A stretch of DNA of 64,000 nucleotides from Marivita lacus (GTDB lineage Bacteria > Pseudomonadota > Alphaproteobacteria > Rhodobacterales > Rhodobacteraceae), in NCBI RefSeq assembly GCF_014637725.1, contig NZ_BMFC01000001.1, forward strand, positions 498,632 to 562,631, written 5' to 3'. Position numbers and translations under genes: made by a program. Shown one piece after another: positions 24,461 through 34,092 of this stretch. Under the pieces are notes generated by a model. The model saw only the letters and a program-made list of their open reading frames with translations, searched no databases and was not told where the DNA came from. Each line of letters opens with the position of its first letter. Positions within the stretch are counted from its first letter, which is position 1.

Positions 24461-26500
24461 TTATTCGTCGAGCCACCACTGCGTGGCGAGGTAAGGGTAG
24501 GTCCGGTAGTATTCGTAGGACCATGTCTCGAACTCGGTGAAGTTCTTGAGGTTGTTGCTGGCGTAGATCGGTTCCGGCGCCTTTACCGTGCCGATCATGA
24601 CCATGTTGCTCACGAAGGTCTCGACAAGACCAGCGCCCAGCGCGTCGGACTCCGGTGTTCCCGGAACAGCCGACTGGAACGCGTCGATGTCGGACGCAAG
24701 CTTCTTGGCCCATTCCGGCGGCTCAACGCCAGACGCACCATTGGTGTCCAGCCATTCCGCCCAGAGCATCCCGGCGCGGTGTTCGAAATAGGTGCCGAAC
24801 GGCGGACGGAAGAAGCTGTTCAGACCCAGATGGATCGCGAGTGGCGCACCGTATTGCCACAGACCCACGTCGAGGTTGTTGGCGGATTGCGCAGAGCGGT
24901 ATTCATCAGGTGTCACTTCCTTGACCTGCGTTTGGATACCGACATCGGCCCAGTTCTGGCCAACCAGTTCCACGACACTGCCAGCGATACCCTGCGTGGT
25001 GAACTGCAGGTTCAGGGTGATCTTCTCACCGTTCGGCAGTTCGCGGAAACCGTCACCATCGACATCGACCATGCCGACTTCATCCAGCAGCGCCTTCGAG
25101 GTTTCCGGATCGAATTCGGCCTTGTAGGTTTCCCAGCTCGGATCGACAAAGTCGGGCGCCGGGTTGAACGGTGCGATCTGGCTGACCGTGCCCTGACCGA
25201 AATACGCGATCTCGTTCAGTTCCTCGCGGTTGATGGCCAGCGACATGGCTTCGCGGAACCGCAGGTCGTTGTAAACGGCGCGCTTGGCTTCGTCTTCGAT
25301 GGTGAAGTTGAAGCTGAAGGCGGGCATGCTCACAGTCGGCTTGAGCTGGATCGAATAGTTGCCCTTTTCCTGGTTTTCCAGAAGCAGCGGTGCGGATTCA
25401 AGACGGACGGATTGCGATTTGTAATCCACCTCGCCGTTCACCAGCTTGAGGATGCGCACTTCGTTGTCGTTGATATAAAGCTCGTCCTGCGTCGAGATGT
25501 AGGGAAGCTGCTGACCTGTGGTGTCGACCTGGTGGAAATACGGGTTCGCCACCAGTTTGCGGCCTTCGGTCGTGTCTGTGATGTAGATGTGCGATTCCAG
25601 CGTCGGCATGGTTGCCTTGGGCAGACCGTCCACGATGGCGGCACGCGACAGCATCGGTGTCGGCGTGTCGGTCCAGTCCGAGTTGCCATAATACGCAAGG
25701 ATCGCATCGTAGCCGTTTTCAAAGCCAAGGCTTTGGGCATAGCTGTCCGCATCCGGGTTGATGTCCGGGTGGAACTGGCCAAGGAAATGCTTGGGCTGGA
25801 AGCCTTGGGCATAGGATGTGGCGAAGTGAGTCAACAGACCCGGCTTGGGTGCGGGCAGGTTGAAGATGACGGTCACGTCATCCGGTGTCTCGACAGTCAT
25901 GGTTTCGCCACCCACGGTGACGTAATCCCGCGGCTGTTCGAAGATGTTGGTGTCGAGCATGATATTGTCATGCCAGAATGCCACGTCGGCGGATGTGAAC
26001 GGCGCGCCGTCCGACCACTTGTGACCTTCACGCAGGGTAAATGTCAGCTGGGTGTAATCGTCGTTCCATGACCATGATTTCGCGATGTTGGGAACGATGG
26101 TCTGAAGGTCGTCGGAATAGCGCACAAGGTTGACGTGACGCACCGACAGGAAATCCGATGTACCGGCTTCTGTCGCGTTGGACAGGGCGTTCAGTTCGCC
26201 ACCGTACTGCCCGATGCTGTCATAAGGCACGATCACCAAGGGTTCGGCAGGCAGACGCTCTGCCAGCGGCGGCAGATCGGGGTTGCCCTTGATCATCGCG
26301 TTCAGCGCTTCGATCTCGGGATTTGTGGTGAACTCCATGGTGCAACCCGCGGCGTCCTGGAAGGCGCTCAGCTCGAACTGTTGCGGGAATTCACCGGCGG
26401 CAACGCCCTGCATGTCGGCGACGGTGACTGCCGGGCAGTTGGCATAGGCCGCTGCCGGAAGGGCAATCAGGGCCACGCCTGAAAGTAGAAGTCGTTTCAT
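24461..26500 (-). CDS. ABC transporter substrate-binding protein, peptide/phosphonate type
   Basis: This 679-residue periplasmic protein belongs to the SBP_bac_5 (OppA/DppA-like) family. The signal peptide runs to about residue 20 (LIALPAAAYA). The motif IAKSWSWNDDYTQLTFTLREGHKWSDG is typical of the family. It is longer than the usual 500-550 residues, with an extra N-terminal region containing two cysteines before the core. The start at 26500 is chosen for the signal peptide and the AGGAG site upstream; the longer open frame is not credible. It lies between a sulfatase-like hydrolase and the permeases, next to phosphonate genes, so it may bind a phosphonate or its ester. Confidence 0.85.
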   Translation of the reverse strand: MKRLLLSGVALIALPAAAYANCPAVTVADMQGVAAGEFPQQFELSAFQDAAGCTMEFTTNPEIEALNAMIKGNPDLPPLAERLPAEPLVIVPYDSIGQYGGELNALSNATEAGTSDFLSVRHVNLVRYSDDLQTIVPNIAKSWSWNDDYTQLTFTLREGHKWSDGAPFTSADVAFWHDNIMLDTNIFEQPRDYVTVGGETMTVETPDDVTVIFNLPAPKPGLLTHFATSYAQGFQPKHFLGQFHPDINPDADSYAQSLGFENGYDAILAYYGNSDWTDTPTPMLSRAAIVDGLPKATMPTLESHIYITDTTEGRKLVANPYFHQVDTTGQQLPYISTQDELYINDNEVRILKLVNGEVDYKSQSVRLESAPLLLENQEKGNYSIQLKPTVSMPAFSFNFTIEDEAKRAVYNDLRFREAMSLAINREELNEIAYFGQGTVSQIAPFNPAPDFVDPSWETYKAEFDPETSKALLDEVGMVDVDGDGFRELPNGEKITLNLQFTTQGIAGSVVELVGQNWADVGIQTQVKEVTPDEYRSAQSANNLDVGLWQYGAPLAIHLGLNSFFRPPFGTYFEHRAGMLWAEWLDTNGASGVEPPEWAKKLASDIDAFQSAVPGTPESDALGAGLVETFVSNMVMIGTVKAPEPIYASNNLKNFTEFETWSYEYYRTYPYLATQWWLDE

Positions 26501-26530
26501 TTTATCTCCTGTTGGTTCCAAGTGGTGTAC

Positions 26531-26552
26531 GGGGGCTGTTCCCCCCTTTTTT
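26531..26552 (+). terminator. Hairpin with T-run, pointing against the operon
   Basis: GGGGG, a CTGTT loop and CCCCC are followed by TTTTTT on the + strand. It has the form of an intrinsic terminator for transcription running opposite to the importer operon. A second weaker one, CCCGG...CCGGGTTTT, lies at 26668-26690. On the operon strand the hairpin falls in the leader of the binding-protein gene. Confidence 0.45.
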
Positions 26553-26732
26553 CCCGGTTCAACGGTCTTCCGGTCATTTTGGGTATCCATGACATCACGC
26601 CGCGTTTCGGCAGATCTCGACGCGGTCAGGATATAGCTCTGGCGTGACGCCTCCTTCTTGTGGTCAGCCCGGTCGAAACAGCCGGGTTTTGTATCTCTGG
26701 CGAACATGACAGATCCGTGACAAGGTTTGGTT

Positions 26733-28232
26733 TCACGGAGCTACCTTAACGCCGGTTTCGGTAATCAATGTCCTTGAAAATGTGCCATCCCCATTTGCCA
26801 TGCGATGGCAAAGCATATCCTGCATCAAATCAAGCATTGTCTGTAGATGCGCCGGGTTTTTCGCCAGATTGCGACCTTCGATGCCGCTGGACGCATCCAA
26901 AAGGATCGGCGGCAGCCCTCCGGCGAACTGCACGAATCGCAAAGGCCCGCGACGCAGCACCGCAAGATTCGCGGTATCCACCGACAGGCCATGATCGGTT
27001 TGCCAAAGCGTGGGCGTGATCGGATCGCCGAAATCCAGCTGTGAAACCGACACCTCCCGCCAATCCCGCGGGGTTTCTCCGCCAAGAAACGGTTTGAGGC
27101 TTTTGCCATCCATCGCGTGCGGCGCATCCAGACCGAGACAGTCGAGGATCGTTGGCGTGATATCGATGGATTCCGTCGGCTGCGTCACCACCATGCCGCG
27201 CAAGCTCGCCTGCGGCTGCCGGATGATCAGAGGAACGTGGAACGCGGCATCGTGAAAGGTCATCTTGCCCCAGAGGCCGTAATCCCCCAGCATTTCGCCA
27301 TGATCCGCCGTGAGGACTATGAGCGTGTCTTCGTATTGGCCGCTGTCCTTGAGCCACGACAAGATACGGCCGATATGGTGATCCACCTCGGTCGCAAGCC
27401 CGAAATAGAGCTTTCGGATCATCCGCGTGGTCGCGTCCGACGCGTCCAGATCGGGAAACCCGACAACCGTTGACGCCACATTGCTCTTTCGGCGCGCGGT
27501 TTCGACATAGGGGTGCCAATCCGGGTCCGATGCCTCGAGCGCCGAGGGCATGTCACCTGCATCATACATCATGTTGTAGGGGGCCGGGGCTACAAACGGC
27601 GGATGCGGGCGGATATAGGTCACAAGCGCGAACCAGCCTTGCGGTCGTTTGGCTAGGTCGTCGATCACCCGGTCGGTCAGGAACGCGGTGTCGCTGTGTT
27701 CCGCAGCATAGAGCGCCGGGGCGTCCGGTGAATTGCCAACGGGGCGGTATATCTCGGGATAGGGCGGCACATCATAGCCATTGTCACGCAGATGCTGCTC
27801 CCAAGCGCTCGAATCCCCTTCGAGCCGCATGCGCACAACCTCATCGAAACCGGGCGCAAGTTCTTCGTAGGAAAACAGCCTCGGGTCATCGGGTGACAAA
27901 AACCGTGGGTCATGGGACGTGTCGGTGTAACCAAACAGCAGCGGGTCAAACCCATTGTGCCGTGCCACAGTGGCAAGGTTCGGCGTGTCGCGTTTCAACG
28001 GAGTTCCGTTGCGCGTGGCTCCGTGGTTCGACGCGTATTGCGCCGTCAGCAATGACACGCGGGACGGACCGCAGGGCGATGTCACCGAATGATGGTTCCG
28101 GAAACACACCGCGTCTTCGGCAAGGGCGCGGATGTTGGGCAGGTCAAGATGCTGCGCCAGCGCCCCGAACACACAATCCGCGCGCAACTGGTCGATCACG
28201 ATGAACAGCGTATTCGGCTTGGTCTCAGACAC
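26733..28232 (-). CDS. Sulfatase-family hydrolase, possible phosphonate monoester hydrolase
   Basis: This 499-residue alkaline-phosphatase-superfamily enzyme has N-terminal metal residue D14 (VIDQLR), the formylglycine motif C54-G-P-S-R58, and LTADHGEMLGDYG, with another metal site near K/H in WGKMTFHDAAFH. The C-x-P-x-R motif is shared by sulfatases and phosphonate monoester hydrolases. It is encoded between the importer and the phn genes, so release of a phosphonate from an ester is the better guess. It has no signal peptide and should act in the cytoplasm after uptake. The stop falls in a TCCGTGA...TCACGGA stem (26714-26739). Confidence 0.8.
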   Translation of the reverse strand: MSETKPNTLFIVIDQLRADCVFGALAQHLDLPNIRALAEDAVCFRNHHSVTSPCGPSRVSLLTAQYASNHGATRNGTPLKRDTPNLATVARHNGFDPLLFGYTDTSHDPRFLSPDDPRLFSYEELAPGFDEVVRMRLEGDSSAWEQHLRDNGYDVPPYPEIYRPVGNSPDAPALYAAEHSDTAFLTDRVIDDLAKRPQGWFALVTYIRPHPPFVAPAPYNMMYDAGDMPSALEASDPDWHPYVETARRKSNVASTVVGFPDLDASDATTRMIRKLYFGLATEVDHHIGRILSWLKDSGQYEDTLIVLTADHGEMLGDYGLWGKMTFHDAAFHVPLIIRQPQASLRGMVVTQPTESIDITPTILDCLGLDAPHAMDGKSLKPFLGGETPRDWREVSVSQLDFGDPITPTLWQTDHGLSVDTANLAVLRRGPLRFVQFAGGLPPILLDASSGIEGRNLAKNPAHLQTMLDLMQDMLCHRMANGDGTFSRTLITETGVKVAP

Positions 28233-28323
28233 GGTACATCCCAGGGCTCAAGCAATCATGCCGAGCGTCCATCATCTGTAAAGATGCGTGTTTTGTATAG
28301 GTCCATAGGTAAAACCTATCCAA
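28233..28323 (-). promoter_or_regulatory. Promoter region of the hydrolase/importer operon with ATAGGT boxes
   Basis: This 91-base gap contains ATAGGT at 28297-28302 and 28305-28310 and its inverse ACCTAT at 28314-28319. The last two form a perfect six-base inverted repeat with a three-base spacer. The same ACCTAT half-site occurs between lysR and phnW. It is the likely control site of the sulfatase-importer operon. Confidence 0.5.
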
Positions 28324-29202
28324 TCACGCCGCTTCGGAGGCCAAGGTCTTTTGCACGGCTCTCACGAAGCCCCGGATCAACGGCACGTCGCGGCGCGCCG
28401 ACAGCGTCACAAGAGATTCCGGCATGCCGATATCGACATCCTCGAACGGAATGGCCTTGAGCCTTCGGTCATGCCCGAACTCGGCCTCGCTGATGAACCC
28501 GATGCCCGCACCCGACGCCACAACCTCGCGCATGCCCTCGCGGCCTTCGACCTCGATCGCCGGCATCAGCGACAGCTTCAGTCGGCCCGCCTCTTCTTCG
28601 ACCTGCGCGCGGGTGCGCGACCCCACTTCGCGGTAGATCAACGGATATTGCGCAAGATCGCGAAACCGAAGCCTGCGCGTGCCCTGCGGCAGATATCCCT
28701 TTGCCACGAGCGCAAGGATCGGTGTCCGCCCAAGGTCGATGCTGTCCAGATCCGGGGCCGAGATCGTATTGCCGACCACTCCGATTTCGGCCTCGTAATT
28801 CCGCAAGCGGCGCAACAGATCCTCGGTATTGCCGGTGCGGATTGTGACGAACACCTCCGGGCTGGATTCGCGGAACAGGCGCACGGCGTCGGTGATGTGC
28901 ATCGCGGAATCCGCCATGATGCGCAGATGCCCGGACAACGCCGCACGGTTTTCATCGAACAACGCGCCGATGCGCTCTTCGACCTCGAACATCTCGCTCG
29001 TGAGCCGGAACAGCGCTTCTCCGGCATCGGTCATGCGCACCTGCCGCGCTTCGCGGGTGAACAAAAGCACATCATGCCGCTGTTCGAGCTGTCGGACCTG
29101 GTCCGACACCGAAGGCTGCGAAATGTTCAAGGCCCGCGCGGCACGGGAAAATCCGCCATGCAGGGCGACATGATGAAAGGCGCGTAACTGGCTATAGCGC
29201 AT
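28324..29202 (-). CDS. LysR-family regulator of phosphonate genes
   Basis: This 292-residue protein has the LysR N-terminal winged helix (LRAFHHVALHGGFSRAARALNISQPSVSDQV, residues 5-36 in shorter pieces) and a two-lobed effector domain. The start at 29202 (MRYSQLRAF) matches the family; an upstream ATG would add 15 unrelated residues. It is transcribed away from phnW with a 70-base gap. By family habit it should activate phnW in response to 2-aminoethylphosphonate or a product. The shared ATAGGT boxes suggest it also controls the hydrolase-importer operon. Confidence 0.85.
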   Translation of the reverse strand: MRYSQLRAFHHVALHGGFSRAARALNISQPSVSDQVRQLEQRHDVLLFTREARQVRMTDAGEALFRLTSEMFEVEERIGALFDENRAALSGHLRIMADSAMHITDAVRLFRESSPEVFVTIRTGNTEDLLRRLRNYEAEIGVVGNTISAPDLDSIDLGRTPILALVAKGYLPQGTRRLRFRDLAQYPLIYREVGSRTRAQVEEEAGRLKLSLMPAIEVEGREGMREVVASGAGIGFISEAEFGHDRRLKAIPFEDVDIGMPESLVTLSARRDVPLIRGFVRAVQKTLASEAA

Positions 29203-29272
29203 CTGGCTCTCCGAGATTGGTCGGCTGCCATAATCATTACCTATCAATCAATAGAAAACAAAGATTTTACAT
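29203..29272. promoter_or_regulatory. lysR / phnW divergent promoter
   Basis: This AT-rich 70-base region carries ACCTAT at 29239-29244 and the inverted pair CTAT-N6-ATAG (29241-29254). ACCTAT matches the boxes upstream of the hydrolase operon. It probably holds both divergent promoters and the LysR site. Confidence 0.5.
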
Positions 29273-30505
29273 ATGTCAGGCAGCACCGCATACCCGGTGG
29301 CAGACCTCCCTTGGAACCGTGCCATGCCAGCCATGCCCCTGCCCGCTCCTGAACTTGGTGAACCCTATCTGCTCACGCCCGGCCCGTTGACCACGGCCTA
29401 TGCCGTCAAACAGGCGATGCTTCGGGATTGGGGCAGTTGGGACGACGATTTTCGCGCCATGACGCGCGCGCTTCGATCCCGCCTTCTGGCGCTGATCGGG
29501 GACGGCGCAGAGACCTATGATTGCGTGCCCATCCAGGGCTCGGGCAGCTATTGCGTCGAGGCGATGCTGGGCAGTTTCGTTCCGCGCGATGGCAAGGTGC
29601 TTGTGCTGGCCAACGGGGCTTACGGGCTGCGCGCGGCGCAGACGCTGGATTACCTTGGCCGCGCCTGTCACCTGCTCGACAAGGGCGATTACCTGCCCCC
29701 GCGCGGGGACGAGGTTGCTGCCATCCTCACGGATGATCCTGCCATCACCCATGTCCTTGCGATCCATTGCGAAACCTCCAGCGGCATCCTGAACCCGGTC
29801 GAGGAAATCGCGCAGGCCACGCGGGACGCCGGGCGCAAGCTGCTGATCGACAGCATGTCGGCCTTTGGCGCGCTGCCGCTGGACCCGGTCGCACTCAACT
29901 GCACCGCCTTCGTGTCCTCGGCCAACAAATGCATCGAAGGCGTGCCGGGTTTCGGCTTTGTCATTGCCCGCAAGGACGAGATCGAAGCCTCCAAGGGCAA
30001 CTCGCATTCCCTGTCGCTGGACGTGCACGCGCAATGGGCGACGATGGAAAAGACCGGCCAATGGCGGTTTACGCCCCCGACACATGTGGTCGCAGCTTTC
30101 CTCAAGGCGCTCGACCTGCACGAGGCCGAAGGCGGCGTTCCCGCCCGTGGCGCGCGCTACACCCGCAACCGCGACGTGATCGTGCAGGGCATGCGCGATC
30201 TCGGGTTCGAGACATTGCTTGCCGACCGCTGGCTCAGTCCGATCATCGTGACCTTTTTCTGCCCCTCCGATCCGAACTTTACCTTCCCCGCGTTTTATGA
30301 CGCCATGAAGGCCCGCGGGTTCATCATCTACCCCGGCAAGCTGACCGTGGTGGACTCTTTCCGCATCGGGGTGATCGGGCAGATGGATGAACACGTCATG
30401 CGCCGCGTGGTGGAGGCCGCCCGCGACGCCCTCACCGATATGAGTGTCGGCAGCGCGGCCCCGCCCGCCGCTGCCTTGGAAGAGCGCAAGAAACTCGCCG
30501 CCTGA
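29273..30505 (+). CDS. phnW: 2-aminoethylphosphonate--pyruvate transaminase
   Basis: This 410-residue class-V PLP enzyme has the PhnW motifs LLTPGPLTT (residues 33-41), [12 protein letters not shown] and SSANKC, with the PLP lysine at K219. It moves the amino group of 2-aminoethylphosphonate to pyruvate, giving phosphonoacetaldehyde and alanine. It is about 40 residues longer than usual because of extra N- and C-terminal tails. phnA and phnY follow in the same operon and complete the route to acetate and phosphate. Confidence 0.9.
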   Translation: MSGSTAYPVADLPWNRAMPAMPLPAPELGEPYLLTPGPLTTAYAVKQAMLRDWGSWDDDFRAMTRALRSRLLALIGDGAETYDCVPIQGSGSYCVEAMLGSFVPRDGKVLVLANGAYGLRAAQTLDYLGRACHLLDKGDYLPPRGDEVAAILTDDPAITHVLAIHCETSSGILNPVEEIAQATRDAGRKLLIDSMSAFGALPLDPVALNCTAFVSSANKCIEGVPGFGFVIARKDEIEASKGNSHSLSLDVHAQWATMEKTGQWRFTPPTHVVAAFLKALDLHEAEGGVPARGARYTRNRDVIVQGMRDLGFETLLADRWLSPIIVTFFCPSDPNFTFPAFYDAMKARGFIIYPGKLTVVDSFRIGVIGQMDEHVMRRVVEAARDALTDMSVGSAAPPAAALEERKKLAA

Positions 30506-30515
30506 AGGAAGAGAT

Positions 30516-31775
30516 ATGCCGATCAAGAACCCCGTGGTCGCCAATGACCGCACCTACCCCGCCCCCAGGACCTGCGCGATTGCGATCTGTCTGGATGGCT
30601 GCGAACCCGAATACCTTGAGGTCGCCATCGCCGAAGGGCTGATGCCGACGCTCAAGCGCATTCGCGAAACCGGCACAGACAGGCTGGCCCATTCGGTGAT
30701 CCCGTCCTTCACCAACCCCAACAACATGAGCATCGCAACAGGCCGCCCCCCATCGGTGCACGGCATCTGCGGCAACTTCCTGTACGAGCCGGAAACCGAC
30801 CAGGAGGTCATGATGAACGACGTGCGCTTCCTGCGCGCGCCCACGGTGTTCTCCAAGTTCTACGAGGCGGGCGCACGGGTCGCTGTTGTCACCGCCAAGG
30901 ACAAGCTGCGCGCGCTGCTTGGCGCGGGCCTCAAGTTCGATGAAGACCGCGCCATCGCGTTTTCGTCCGAGCGTTCGGGTGACACCACCAAAGCGGAACA
31001 CGGCATCGACAAGGCCAGCGATTGGCTCGGCATGACGGTGCCCGAGGTCTATTCCGCCGACCTGTCGGAATTCGTTTTTGCCGCTGGTGTAAAGCTGCTG
31101 CGCGAGTGGAAACCGGACGTCATGTACCTCTCCACCACCGACTACATCCAGCACAAGTTCGCCCCCGAGGAACAGGGTGCCAAGGACTTCTACGCGATGT
31201 TCGACCGCTACCTGACCGAACTTGACGCCATGGGTGCCGCCATCGTCGTGACGGCCGATCACGGCATGAAGCCCAAGCATGACGCCAATGGCGATCCAGC
31301 GGTGATCTACGTCCAGGACGTGCTGGACGAGTGGCTGGGTGAAGCTGCCGCGCGGGTGATCCTGCCGATCACCGATCCGTATGTCGTTCACCACGGTGCG
31401 CTGGGGTCGTTTGCCACCGCCTACCTGCCACCCGGCGCAGATCAGGCAGATGTCATCACGCGTCTGCGCGCTCTTCCAGAGATGCTGGAGGTGCTGGACA
31501 AGGCCACCGCCGTGCAACGGTTCGAGTTGCCCGCCGACCGGATCGGCGACATCGTCATGGTCTCGACCGAGAACATGACCATCGGCACCAGCGCCCACCG
31601 CCACGACCTTGCAGCCCTCAAGGAGCCGTTGCGGTCGCATGGTGGCCTGACCGAACAGGTGGTGCCGTTCATCGTGAACCGCGTGATCGACCTGCCCACC
31701 GCTCCGACCTTGCGCAATTTCGATGCGTTCTTCTACGCCACCACCGCCGCTGCGCTCGAAGAGGTGCCCGCATGA
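30516..31775 (+). CDS. phnA: Phosphonoacetate hydrolase
   Basis: This 419-residue enzyme of the alkaline phosphatase superfamily cleaves the C-P bond of phosphonoacetate to acetate and phosphate with two zinc ions. Visible metal and nucleophile residues are D27 (CLDGCE), T66 (SFTNPNN), and the TADHGM motif. The start at 30516 follows phnW by ten bases with a GAAGGAAGAG ribosome site; a longer frame inside phnW is not needed. It overlaps phnY by ATGA. Confidence 0.92.
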   Translation: MPIKNPVVANDRTYPAPRTCAIAICLDGCEPEYLEVAIAEGLMPTLKRIRETGTDRLAHSVIPSFTNPNNMSIATGRPPSVHGICGNFLYEPETDQEVMMNDVRFLRAPTVFSKFYEAGARVAVVTAKDKLRALLGAGLKFDEDRAIAFSSERSGDTTKAEHGIDKASDWLGMTVPEVYSADLSEFVFAAGVKLLREWKPDVMYLSTTDYIQHKFAPEEQGAKDFYAMFDRYLTELDAMGAAIVVTADHGMKPKHDANGDPAVIYVQDVLDEWLGEAAARVILPITDPYVVHHGALGSFATAYLPPGADQADVITRLRALPEMLEVLDKATAVQRFELPADRIGDIVMVSTENMTIGTSAHRHDLAALKEPLRSHGGLTEQVVPFIVNRVIDLPTAPTLRNFDAFFYATTAAALEEVPA

Positions 31776-33211
31776 CCGAGATCCGTCACGAACAGATGCG
31801 CATCGGCGGCGAAAAGGTCGACACTGACGCACGGCTCGAAGTTCGCTATCCCTATACGGACGAGGTGATCGGCACCGTCCCGATGGGAACGGCAGAGCAT
31901 GCCCGCCGCGCGTTCGAGATCGCGGCGAACTACACCCCCAAGCTCACCCGCTACGAACGCAGCCAGATCCTGCAACGCGCCGGGCAGTTGATCGGCGAAC
32001 GGCGCGACTACCTTGCCAAATGGCTGGTGCTGGAACTGGGCATCTGCCACCAGCACGCGATCTACGAGACCAAGCGCGCGCAGGATGTCTACCAGTTCGC
32101 CGCCGCCGAGGCGCTCAAGGACGATGGCGAGGTGTTTTCCTGCGACCTGACTCACAACGGCAAGGCGCGCAAGATCTTCACAATGCGTGAACCCGTGCGC
32201 GTCATCAGCGCGATCACCCCGTTCAACCATCCGCTCAACATGGTCAGCCACAAGATCGCACCGTCGATTGCCACCAACAATTGCATGGTGTGCAAACCCA
32301 CGGAACTGACGCCGCTGACGGCGCTGACGCTGGCCGATATCCTGTACGAAGCAGGCCTGCCGCCCGAGATGTTCCAGGTGGTCACCGGAATGCCCGCCGA
32401 TATCGGTGACGAGATGATCACCAACGAGAACATCGACATCATCACCTTCACCGGCGGTGTGCCCGTGGGCAAGATGATCGCGACCAAGGCGGGCTACAAG
32501 CGCACCGCGTTGGAACTGGGCGGGAACGATCCGCTCATCGTCTGCAATGACCTGTCTGACGCCGATCTGGACAAGGCCGCGACCATCGCCGTTGCCGGCG
32601 CCACTGGCAATTCCGGCCAGCGCTGCACCGCGATCAAACGCATCCTCGTGCAGGAAAGCGTGGCTGACCGCTTCGTGCCGCTGGTGGTCGAAAAAGCGAA
32701 AAAGATCAAATTCGGCGATCCGCAGGACCCCGAAACCGAACTGGGTTGCGTGATCCATTCTAAAGCCGCCGAGCTGTTCGAAAAGCGCGTTTACATGGCC
32801 GTCGAACAGGGCGCCAAGGTGCTTTACGATCCGGGTCGTCAAGGCGCGCTGCTGCCGCCCATCGTGGTCGATCACGTGCCGCATGAAAGCGAACTGGTGA
32901 TGGAGGAAACCTTCGGTCCCATCATCCCGATCGTGCGGGTGCCCGACGATGACGTGGAAGTCATGCGCATCTCGAACAGCACCGCGTTCGGCCTGTCCTC
33001 GGGCGTCTGCACCAATGACCTGAATCGCGCGATTGCCTATATCAACGGGCTGAATGTCGGCACCTGCAACATCTGGGAACAGCCCGGCTACCGGATCGAG
33101 ATGTCGCCCTTCGGCGGCATCAAGGACAGCGGCAATGGCGTCAAGGAAGGCGTCATCGAAGCGATGAAGTTCTTCACCAACGTCAAGACCTACTCCCTGC
33201 CGTGGCCGTAA
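31772..33211 (+). CDS. phnY: Phosphonoacetaldehyde dehydrogenase
   Basis: This 479-residue NAD-dependent aldehyde dehydrogenase has the catalytic cysteine in [11 protein letters not shown] and the glutamate in ALELGGND. In the context of phnW and phnA it oxidises phosphonoacetaldehyde to phosphonoacetate. Some ALDHs of this clade act on lactaldehyde or succinic semialdehyde, but the operon makes PhnY the best reading. It overlaps phnA by four bases. Confidence 0.88.
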   Translation: MTEIRHEQMRIGGEKVDTDARLEVRYPYTDEVIGTVPMGTAEHARRAFEIAANYTPKLTRYERSQILQRAGQLIGERRDYLAKWLVLELGICHQHAIYETKRAQDVYQFAAAEALKDDGEVFSCDLTHNGKARKIFTMREPVRVISAITPFNHPLNMVSHKIAPSIATNNCMVCKPTELTPLTALTLADILYEAGLPPEMFQVVTGMPADIGDEMITNENIDIITFTGGVPVGKMIATKAGYKRTALELGGNDPLIVCNDLSDADLDKAATIAVAGATGNSGQRCTAIKRILVQESVADRFVPLVVEKAKKIKFGDPQDPETELGCVIHSKAAELFEKRVYMAVEQGAKVLYDPGRQGALLPPIVVDHVPHESELVMEETFGPIIPIVRVPDDDVEVMRISNSTAFGLSSGVCTNDLNRAIAYINGLNVGTCNIWEQPGYRIEMSPFGGIKDSGNGVKEGVIEAMKFFTNVKTYSLPWP

Positions 33212-33263
33212 CCCACGCCGGAAAAGGCAACGCCAGCCTGACCGCAGCCGGACACTTGAATGT

Positions 33264-34091
33264 GTGACAGCGCCCGTTCTTGCCATCGTCCTCGTGGCAG
33301 CGGTGCTGCACGCGGTGTGGAATGCTCTGGTCAAAACCTCGCATGACCGGGCGATCACGCTGGGTCTCGTGGCTGCGGGCCATTGCATTCCTGCACTGGC
33401 GCTGATGCCCTTTGTCCCGGTCCCCGTTGCAGCAGCGTTTCCGTTCATCATTGCCTCGACGGTGATCCACTGGGGCTATTACTATTTCCTGAACATCTCC
33501 TACCGCTTTGGTGACCTGTCACTGATCTATCCCATCGCGCGCGGCACCGCTCCGGTGATGGTCGCCCTTGGCGCGATGATCTGGGCCGACGAGATCCTGT
33601 CGATCTGGGCGTGGATCGGCATTCTGACCGTGTCGGCAGGAATCCTGATCCTTGCGGCCGTGCGCTACGCCGACAAGCGCGGAATGGGTGCGGCGCTGCT
33701 GACCTCGGGAATCATCGCCGCCTACTCGGTTGTGGACGGAATCGGCATTCGAGTCTCGGGCACGCCCATCGGCTATGTGGTGTGGTTGTTCGCCGCCGAG
33801 ATCTTCGTTGCGGTCTTCGTCATCGCAACGCGGTTCGACCGGGCCCGAGCGATAAGCGCAAAGGCGCGTGTCCTCGGCCTGACCGGTGGCCTGATTTCCG
33901 GGCTCGCCTATGCGCTGGCCCTCTTCGCCAAGACGCTTGCCCCTATCGGGATCGTGTCTGCGGTGCGCGAAACCTCCGTGATCTTTGCAGCGCTGATCGG
34001 CGTCTACTGGCTCGGCGAAGGGCCAGCCCGCCGTCGACTTGTCGCTGCCTCTGTCGTGGCGCTCGGCGTGATGCTCCTCGCGCTCAGCTAG
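33264..34091 (+). CDS. EamA/DMT-family transporter
   Basis: This 275-residue protein has ten predicted membrane helices in two EamA repeats; the repeat motif is seen in LSLIYPIARGTAPVMVALGA and again near VSAVRETSVIFAALIG. Such proteins often export metabolites or amino acids. The start is GTG 33264. It begins 52 bases after phnY and may be part of that operon. It converges on the RpiR gene with almost no gap. Substrate unknown. Confidence 0.8.
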   Translation: MTAPVLAIVLVAAVLHAVWNALVKTSHDRAITLGLVAAGHCIPALALMPFVPVPVAAAFPFIIASTVIHWGYYYFLNISYRFGDLSLIYPIARGTAPVMVALGAMIWADEILSIWAWIGILTVSAGILILAAVRYADKRGMGAALLTSGIIAAYSVVDGIGIRVSGTPIGYVVWLFAAEIFVAVFVIATRFDRARAISAKARVLGLTGGLISGLAYALALFAKTLAPIGIVSAVRETSVIFAALIGVYWLGEGPARRRLVAASVVALGVMLLALS

Positions 34092-34092
34092 C

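Noticed and set aside
29273-30505. Serine--glyoxylate or alanine--glyoxylate aminotransferase
   Set aside because: The phnA and phnY genes follow directly, and the SSANKC and PGPLTT motifs match PhnW.
31733-33451. 572-codon open frame antisense to phnY
   Set aside because: It runs through the phnY coding strand in mirror phase; composition is that of noise.
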